A stretch of DNA of 32,008 bases from Flavobacteriaceae bacterium. Its GTDB lineage: Bacteria > Bacteroidota > Bacteroidia > Flavobacteriales > Flavobacteriaceae. The stretch lies in the NCBI GenBank assembly GCA_009921505.1, contig RFXU01000004.1, positions 1 through 32,008 on the forward strand, given 5' to 3'. A program made the position numbers and the translations under genes. Below the pieces are notes generated by a model, which saw nothing but the letters and a program-made list of their open reading frames with translations, ran no database searches and was not told where the DNA came from. Within the stretch, counting starts at the first letter, position 1. Each line of letters opens with the position of its first letter. Positions 25,871-32,008 of the stretch are shown here, piece by piece.

Positions 25871-27029
25871 AAGTTTGCTCAATCAATTCTTTCCATTGTT
25901 GGGATACTTTATCGGCACTATACCCCGCTACCGAGGACTTTGTCTTTGACTTAATCCCTATATAAAACGACTCATCCAGACACAAGGTATCTATAGCCTT
26001 ACCAAAAATACGACTATTTCGCTCACGCACCAGCAGACCGTTAACCCCATCGTGAATCAATTCATCAGGCCCTGATAAAATATCCAATGAAATAACAGGT
26101 GTTCCTAAAGACAAGGCCTCGAGTAAAGCCATGGGGAACCCCTCATAGTGACTCGTCAAACAAACACATCGGGCCCCTTGGATTAAACCTTGAGGATTTG
26201 GATCAAACGAAAGAAATTCCACAGAGGACTCTACCCTCAAATCCTTAGCTCGGTTTTGAAGTGCCAAGGCGTCTGGTCCAGAACCTAAAATAATCAGTTT
26301 ATAACCCTGCTTCTTGGCGGCGCTATGGGCAAAAGCCTCAAGCAATAGCCGAACATCTTTGACGGATTCATCAAGGCGACCGAACCAAAGAAGATATGGT
26401 GCCGTTATCTGGGATTCCGTTTTAGTCTGAGCATGCGATTGATCAGCCTGAGCTAGCCATTGAGCCGAGATAAAATTTGGGATATAATTACGGTGTTTCA
26501 GGCCGTATTTTGGCATTAAATCTTGGGTTATATATCGGGACACTCCAACATGCTGAGAATATTTTGCTGTAATGATTCCAAACCTGTGAGGATTGTCCGT
26601 GAGATAAATCGGCGCATGGGCACTGTGGCAAACATAAATCACGTGCGTTGTTCCGTAAATGAGTTTTCGATAAACCCATTCTTTGAATACACTGGTTCTC
26701 GAGCGATGATCGACAACCACGTCAGGGCGATTCACCTTGATATAGCGATACAATCGCCATAGGCGCTGCCAGGATTGTGTCGCTCTCGTAGGGACGTTAT
26801 TTAATTTTGAATCGACTTTATTTTGGACGTTTTGAACAGGATTTCTACCACCCAAATGCAATAATTCACCACTGTAGACGTAATCTATTGGATCGCGAAG
26901 AATGGCTACAGTGACCCTGTAGCCCAGGGCGGTAAACATCTGGCTATGTGCGGCGACAACGCGCTGTGCACCACCAGTACCGAGCGAGATGGCGACCAGG
27001 CAAACATGAATATTTTTAACTTCGCTCAA
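25857..27029 (-). CDS. Family 4 (GT-B) glycosyltransferase
   Basis: LVAISLGTGGAQRVVAAHSQMFTALGYRVTV ... LLWFGRLDESVKDVRLLLEAFAHS ... HYEGFPMALLEALSLGTPVISLDILSGPDELIHDGVNGLLV. Confidence 0.93.
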   Translation of the reverse strand: MSEVKNIHVCLVAISLGTGGAQRVVAAHSQMFTALGYRVTVAILRDPIDYVYSGELLHLGGRNPVQNVQNKVDSKLNNVPTRATQSWQRLWRLYRYIKVNRPDVVVDHRSRTSVFKEWVYRKLIYGTTHVIYVCHSAHAPIYLTDNPHRFGIITAKYSQHVGVSRYITQDLMPKYGLKHRNYIPNFISAQWLAQADQSHAQTKTESQITAPYLLWFGRLDESVKDVRLLLEAFAHSAAKKQGYKLIILGSGPDALALQNRAKDLRVESSVEFLSFDPNPQGLIQGARCVCLTSHYEGFPMALLEALSLGTPVISLDILSGPDELIHDGVNGLLVRERNSRIFGKAIDTLCLDESFYIGIKSKTKSSVAGYSADKVSQQWKELIEQTYDHD

Positions 27030-27060
27030 ATAGGCTAACTTAGTGGTCTCTCACAAAGAT

Positions 27061-28216
27061 ATGAAGATACTTTTAGTAGGCGAATACAGTAGATTGCACA
27101 ATTCCCTCAAAGAAGGTCTGCCATCAAGTTATACTGATGGGAGACGGCGATTATTTTAAAAATTATCCCGTCGATATTAAACTCAATCGCCGATTTCAAA
27201 AAGGAGTTTTGAAGCGATTCAAGAACTTAATTTTCCGCTTGAGCGGTTTTGATATTTCTTCATGGCTCATGCTGCGCTCTGCTCTGCGCCATAAACAGGC
27301 GTTACAGGGGCATGATATCGTTCAACTCATTAATGAGAGTCCCCTGGGCATTATGCCCAAACACGAGCTAAAACTCATACAATGGCTCGTCGCGCACAAC
27401 GACAAATTGTTTGTTATGGCCTGCGGAACCGATTATGTCAGTGTTAAATTTGCCATGGACAAAAACTTTCGCTACTCCATTTTAGAACCGCTATTTCAAG
27501 GGAAAGTCAGTAAGAAAGATTACGCAGCAATTCTGAAATACCTCAGCCCAGGGCATTTAGCCCTGCACAAGTCGGTTTTCGAGTTGTGTCATGGATATAT
27601 CGCAAGCGATTTGGATTATGCCTTGCCCTACCGTGGATTAAGTAAGTATTTGGGCCTGATTCCCAATCCGATCAATGTGGAGGATATAAAATTTATCCCT
27701 CAACTAGAAGATACAAGGCCCATCATATTTCACGGGGTGAATACAAAAAATTATTACAAAAAGGGTAGTGATTATTTTGATCAAGCCCTAGAAATTGTAA
27801 CCCAAGAACGACCCAATTCCTGCACAATCATTCGCACCCAAGACTTGCCCTACCACGAGTATAGGGCGAAGCTCACCCAAAGTGACATCGTACTCGATCA
27901 AGTCTTAGGGTATGACCAGGGTTATAATGCGCTCGAGGCTATGGCCCAAGGAAAAGTACTATTGACCTGCGCCGAAAAAGAATGGCGCGAACATTATAAT
28001 ATTCCCGAGCATTGTGTCGCTCTAAATGCACTACCTGACGCACAAAAAATCGCAAACCTGATCATAGAACTTATCGATCATCCGGCTCAAAGAGTTGTAT
28101 TAGGGGAACAAGCGCGAACCTTTGTAGTGGAGCATCACGATTATAAAAAGGTCAGCCAGAAGTACCTCGAACTTTGGTCAACAGGGCGCGACGCGGCGTC
28201 AACCTCTGGAACTTAA
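27061..28216 (+). pseudogene. GT-B glycosyltransferase with frameshift near the N-terminus (frame change at about 27120)
   Basis: Frame from 27061 reads MKILLVGEYSRLHNSLKEGL then runs out of frame to a stop at 27157-27159; the next frame reads HQVILMGDGDYFKNYPVDIKLNRRF from 27122. The two halves fit a single GT N-terminus. Confidence 0.65.
27137..28216 (+). CDS. Remaining intact ORF of the glycosyltransferase (would start at MGDGDYF if expressed)
   Basis: 359 aa ORF; GT-B C-terminal features QSDIVLDQVLGYDQGYNALEAMAQGKVLLTCAE. Confidence 0.7.
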   Translation: MGDGDYFKNYPVDIKLNRRFQKGVLKRFKNLIFRLSGFDISSWLMLRSALRHKQALQGHDIVQLINESPLGIMPKHELKLIQWLVAHNDKLFVMACGTDYVSVKFAMDKNFRYSILEPLFQGKVSKKDYAAILKYLSPGHLALHKSVFELCHGYIASDLDYALPYRGLSKYLGLIPNPINVEDIKFIPQLEDTRPIIFHGVNTKNYYKKGSDYFDQALEIVTQERPNSCTIIRTQDLPYHEYRAKLTQSDIVLDQVLGYDQGYNALEAMAQGKVLLTCAEKEWREHYNIPEHCVALNALPDAQKIANLIIELIDHPAQRVVLGEQARTFVVEHHDYKKVSQKYLELWSTGRDAASTSGT

Positions 28217-28956
28217 AATAGCTTAAGATATTTGTCGAGCATAGACTGTTCGCCGGTCCAATCGCGGTCAATATCTTCGCGCAGTAACTTTACAGGAATT
28301 CCTCCAACCAAAATGTTTTCTCCCAAGGCGGTAATATCTTTGGTACAAAGGCTGTTCGAGGCGACAGTGCAGTGATTGGGGGTTTTGGCCCCTTGGAGAA
28401 ACGTAACCCGGTTACTCACAAAATTATAAGCTCCAATACTGATCGGACCGCGCATAGGCAGCGGCGTATTGGTACTGACGGTGCGCATAGCGTGAAAGTT
28501 AGTGTCGATCACTTGGGCTTCAGATCCTAAGCGGGCGTAGTCTCCAAAACTAATGGATTGATGACAAATAACTTTACTGTTAGAAGCCACACTGGACATA
28601 TGGCCCATGGTTAAGATTCCTTCTGGACCTAGATGCAGCAGATAATCCAAACCAAATTGCACATACCCCTTAAAAATGAGCTGGCCCTCAATATGTATTT
28701 GAGCAATACCGCGGGCCTGGGTGACCAATTCATAAGGTTGTCCAAATCCAACCATGCCCATGTGGATTTCCTCCGGCAAAATAATGCGCCCTTTTAGTTT
28801 TCCAAAATGCACCCTTCCGTAAAACAAAACAGGGAGTTTGCGCGCTGTTGAAAATGAAAAGTACTTGAAGTTAAAGTATAAAGACTTACACCAGTTGATT
28901 TTTCGAAACAACCGACAACGCTCTTTTAACTTCCGGTACAAGGGTCTAATGCTCAT
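28213..28956 (-). CDS. Hexapeptide-repeat acyltransferase (WbbJ/maltose O-acetyltransferase-like)
   Basis: Left-handed beta-helix repeat pattern; ...ISIGAYNFVSNRVTFLQGAKTPNHCTVASNSLCTKDITALGENILVGGIPVKLLRE. Confidence 0.82.
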   Translation of the reverse strand: MSIRPLYRKLKERCRLFRKINWCKSLYFNFKYFSFSTARKLPVLFYGRVHFGKLKGRIILPEEIHMGMVGFGQPYELVTQARGIAQIHIEGQLIFKGYVQFGLDYLLHLGPEGILTMGHMSSVASNSKVICHQSISFGDYARLGSEAQVIDTNFHAMRTVSTNTPLPMRGPISIGAYNFVSNRVTFLQGAKTPNHCTVASNSLCTKDITALGENILVGGIPVKLLREDIDRDWTGEQSMLDKYLKLF

Positions 28957-30433
28957 CGGAATCTTGGTCTTTTTTACTGCGCAGTATTTGAACTAAATCA
29001 ATGCGTTGATTTAATCGATACAACGAAAATAGGCAAGTTATCGCAATTAGAATAGCGGTTAAGGCAATTTGCAGCACCGTTCCTGAGAGGCTACTGAGCA
29101 CAAAAACCAAAATACAAAGGATTAAACCTAAGAAAAACATGGCGTAAAGAGTCCTAGGAAGCCTCAACGCATAACGCCAGCGAACAATCAAGATGAGACT
29201 CAAAAAATGAATGATATAGTAGCCAAAAAAACTCAGACCCAAACCTAAAAGCCCCCAATAATAATAACCCAAAGCATTTAAGGTAAATAAGATGAGGTTA
29301 AAACTCAAGGTTGTCCTTAAAAACAATTTTGAATCGCCACGCGCAATAATGACATAGCCCAAAGAAAAGGACACGGCTTTAAAAAGCATTCCTAATATTC
29401 CCCAACGCACAAGAGGCACGACCGCCTCAAATTCTGGTGTATAGAGCAAGGTGATGATCCAAGGGGCTAAAGCCAAAAAAATCACGATAATCGGAAGCAT
29501 GAGGAGTGTCGCCATTTCGGCTTGATTACCGACGATCATCTTGGTTTTATCCAAGTCCTCCCCCACAGAGGACAAACGAGGGAAATAATCGGTTCCCATG
29601 GCCGTAAATATCAGCCCGACATAAGTGTTTAGAATTAAAAACCCGGCGTTGTATAGACCTACCTGTTCTAGTCCACCTATTCCCGAAATAAATAATTGCA
29701 TCCCATAACCCACCAGTAGGGTCACGATAGAACTCACGCTGAGCATAAGCCCTAAGCGCACCATTGCGGTTCCCTCCTGCCACGCCTTCAGTGGTGCAGT
29801 AAAAACTGTCGTCTGCTTATTCCGCGCATCGACGAACTGCGCCACGGCGAAGCTGATCAAGGCAGAAAGTACAATCGCAGGAACGATGGCATCAATCCGA
29901 AAATAATAGTAAAGGGGGATCGTCACCAAAAGGGCTAAAAAATTACCCCAAACGTTGGCTTTGGCCAAGCCCTTTAGCATGCGCAAGCCCTGTAATCGGG
30001 TCAATGTAGATTGGGTGAGTTGCTTGAATAGCAAGGCTAAAGAAAGTGCCCGTATATGGGTGGCATAGTGATTGTCCCCGAAGGTCACAACGCTAATCCA
30101 AGGAGCCGTGATTAAAAGCAGTAATACCCCAATAATCGCCGTTATAAGAAAAAGTGTTTTTAAAACACTGAGTATATTTTTTTGGTCCTTGTCCCCAAGA
30201 CTCTCGTGGGCCGCAATTTCTTTTACCCCACTTCGATCCAAACCCAAGTTTGTAATGGCTAAGACCACATTGAGTGTGGCCATAAGTAAACTCGCGATAC
30301 CCATCCCCGCGGGCCCTATGAATAAAGCGATGAACTTAGAGCGCAAAAGTGCCATCAAAATATTGGCCACCTGAACCCCACCAAAAAGGGTCGTGGCCTT
30401 GAGCATACTTTGATAAGACTTTTTTGAATCCAT
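28946..30433 (-). CDS. Polysaccharide flippase, Wzx family (O-antigen translocase-like)
   Basis: 495 aa, about 12 TM segments, MLKATTLFGGVQVANILMALLRSKFIALFIGPAGMGIASLL. Confidence 0.88.
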   Translation of the reverse strand: MDSKKSYQSMLKATTLFGGVQVANILMALLRSKFIALFIGPAGMGIASLLMATLNVVLAITNLGLDRSGVKEIAAHESLGDKDQKNILSVLKTLFLITAIIGVLLLLITAPWISVVTFGDNHYATHIRALSLALLFKQLTQSTLTRLQGLRMLKGLAKANVWGNFLALLVTIPLYYYFRIDAIVPAIVLSALISFAVAQFVDARNKQTTVFTAPLKAWQEGTAMVRLGLMLSVSSIVTLLVGYGMQLFISGIGGLEQVGLYNAGFLILNTYVGLIFTAMGTDYFPRLSSVGEDLDKTKMIVGNQAEMATLLMLPIIVIFLALAPWIITLLYTPEFEAVVPLVRWGILGMLFKAVSFSLGYVIIARGDSKLFLRTTLSFNLILFTLNALGYYYWGLLGLGLSFFGYYIIHFLSLILIVRWRYALRLPRTLYAMFFLGLILCILVFVLSSLSGTVLQIALTAILIAITCLFSLYRLNQRIDLVQILRSKKDQDSDEH

Positions 30434-30443
30434 TGAATTAAGG

Positions 30444-31742
30444 CTAAACGCGTTCTGAGTTATGTTGTTCTTGCTTACGCACGTATTGCCAAACTAAAAC
30501 AAAGACCACGACCAAATACACAAAATACCGAATGAGATGACCGATAACCACCCCCTCAACTCCATATATATCAATAAAATAATGGGCAAATAAGTAGAAT
30601 AAACCTACCGATAAGATTTCTGTAAACACAAAGTGGTACACTAATTTTTTGGCAATAAAATAATAGGAAACGACCATAGAAATCAGACGAACAAAATCCC
30701 CTAACAATTGCCATTGAAACAAGGAAGACATGGCATCAAACCCCGGAAAAATCAGCGCGATAATAAAGTCTCTAAATAAATAAACCCCGATCATTCCTAA
30801 GCCAAAAATGGGCAGTATCGTTTTGTACACATGGCCCATTTCTCGCACAAAAGAACGCCGGCCGACCACAAGGGCAAACTTCGGGATCACGTACATGGTA
30901 AACAAGATGGTCGAAAACGCCATATAATTCTTAGACAAATCCAGCATTGCGGACCAGATCCCTGCATCACTTTCAGAAATCCGCCTTAAAATCATATTTC
31001 GAATTTCAATCTCAACGGTGCTCAAAATAACCGTTGAGAAAAATGACATTAACGAAAATGCGAGAAAATACTTGGCCAAAGGGGCTTTAAAATAGAGGTC
31101 TTTGAACTTGAGGTACTGAGTCAATACTTTGGTAAAAACCCACAATAAAGTCCCTAATTGAATGGCGGGTGTAATCGCTATAGCAATTAAAACACCGTCA
31201 AAATTATCGGCGTACAAAAAGCCAATAATAAGAGCCGAGCTAAGTAAATAACTCAACAAATCTATTTTGGCAAATTTCTTATACTGCGAGAGTCCGTTGA
31301 TCACTCCATTAAAAACCCTTTGAAGACTTATCGTGGGAACTAAAAGTGCGATGAGTTGAATGAGATAAGCATATCGATCGCTGCCGAACAAATAAGTGCT
31401 CAGCGAATCGTGCCACAAAAGCAAAACCACCGAACTGATGACGCTTCCCAGGACCGTAAAAACAAATGTCGTAGAAAAAAGGGCCGCCAATTGCTTTTCA
31501 TCCTCTTTAAACTCAGAAATGTATTTCACAATTCCGTTAAAAATCCCCAAAGAGGTAAACGAGGTCAATAACTGAATTAAACTCCGCAACTGTCCTTGCA
31601 AGAAAATACCAGACTCCCCAAAATTTTCAGCAATAACCCGACGAATGAACAGTGAAATAAATTGACGCGCCAAAATCACTGGCGCATTAAGCGATGTCAT
31701 TTTAAGGAGGGTATTGCCCTTTATGAAGTCGATGATTTTCAA
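30444..31742 (-). CDS. Second polysaccharide flippase, WzxE-like
   Basis: 432 aa polytopic protein; SLNAPVILARQFISLFIRRVIAENFGESGIFLQGQLRSLIQLLTSFTSLGIFNGIVKYISEF. Confidence 0.85.
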   Translation of the reverse strand: MKIIDFIKGNTLLKMTSLNAPVILARQFISLFIRRVIAENFGESGIFLQGQLRSLIQLLTSFTSLGIFNGIVKYISEFKEDEKQLAALFSTTFVFTVLGSVISSVVLLLWHDSLSTYLFGSDRYAYLIQLIALLVPTISLQRVFNGVINGLSQYKKFAKIDLLSYLLSSALIIGFLYADNFDGVLIAIAITPAIQLGTLLWVFTKVLTQYLKFKDLYFKAPLAKYFLAFSLMSFFSTVILSTVEIEIRNMILRRISESDAGIWSAMLDLSKNYMAFSTILFTMYVIPKFALVVGRRSFVREMGHVYKTILPIFGLGMIGVYLFRDFIIALIFPGFDAMSSLFQWQLLGDFVRLISMVVSYYFIAKKLVYHFVFTEILSVGLFYLFAHYFIDIYGVEGVVIGHLIRYFVYLVVVFVLVWQYVRKQEQHNSERV

Positions 31743-32008
31743 GGCGTAAAAGAATTTAGGCCTGCAATTACTTGATCCACTTGTTCATTTGTTAGAACGG
31801 GACTCATGGGAATACTCAAGACCGTATCGTGCAGCTGTTCAGATATTGGATGTCGCTCTATACCCAGTTCGGATAAGCCTTCTTGTTTATGCGGTGGCAC
31901 AGGATAATGGATCAAGGTCCCGATACCAAGTTGCTTTAAATGGCTTTCTAATTTGGTACGATTCTCGGTCCGCACAACATATAAATGGTAGACATGATCC
32001 CCATCATA
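31739..32008 (-). CDS. DegT/DnrJ/EryC1/StrS (FdtB/QdtB-like) sugar aminotransferase, C-terminal part (runs off right edge)
   Basis: Open frame to the edge: YDGDHVYHLYVVRTENRTKLESHLKQLGIGTLIHYPVPPHKQEGLSELG...LSIPMSPVLTNEQVDQVIAGLNSF; overlaps downstream flippase start in ATGA. Confidence 0.88.
   Translation of the reverse strand, partial: YDGDHVYHLYVVRTENRTKLESHLKQLGIGTLIHYPVPPHKQEGLSELGIERHPISEQLHDTVLSIPMSPVLTNEQVDQVIAGLNSFTP

Overview
The window looks like a Bacteroidetes (probably Flavobacteriaceae) chromosome segment; I see no transposase, phage or CRISPR. The left end (1-3.4 kb) is a translation block on the minus strand: tRNA-Thr(TGT), tRNA-Tyr(GTA), tRNA-Gly(TCC), tRNA-Thr(GGT), tuf (partial), plus hpf/raiA, a XerC/D recombinase and rpsU. 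The middle (3.4-23.6 kb) holds housekeeping and envelope genes: acyl-CoA dehydrogenase, HhH protein, AGCS symporter, K+ channel with PspC, CBS/CysK-like enzyme, LolC/E-like permease, DUF1343/NamZ-like, YkgJ-like, methyltransferase, DUF2059, metalloprotease, amidohydrolase, an outer-membrane barrel/TPR pair, FtsE-like ATPase and an S8 protease. The right end (23.6-32 kb) is a surface polysaccharide locus with four glycosyltransferases, an FdtA-like cupin, a hexapeptide acyltransferase, two Wzx-type flippases and an FdtB-like aminotransferase (partial). The observations most worth checking are: a near-perfect Shine-Dalgarno upstream of rpsU in a lineage that mostly does not use SDs; a glycosyltransferase whose start is split by a small out-of-frame deletion; a TPR gene that appears to lack its N-terminus and signal peptide at a divergent junction; a terminator interlocked with a promoter ahead of the tRNA operon; and divergent genes whose start codons overlap or nearly touch. 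I found no clearly new multi-gene system. The TPR/barrel pair is the best candidate for uncharacterised envelope biology.
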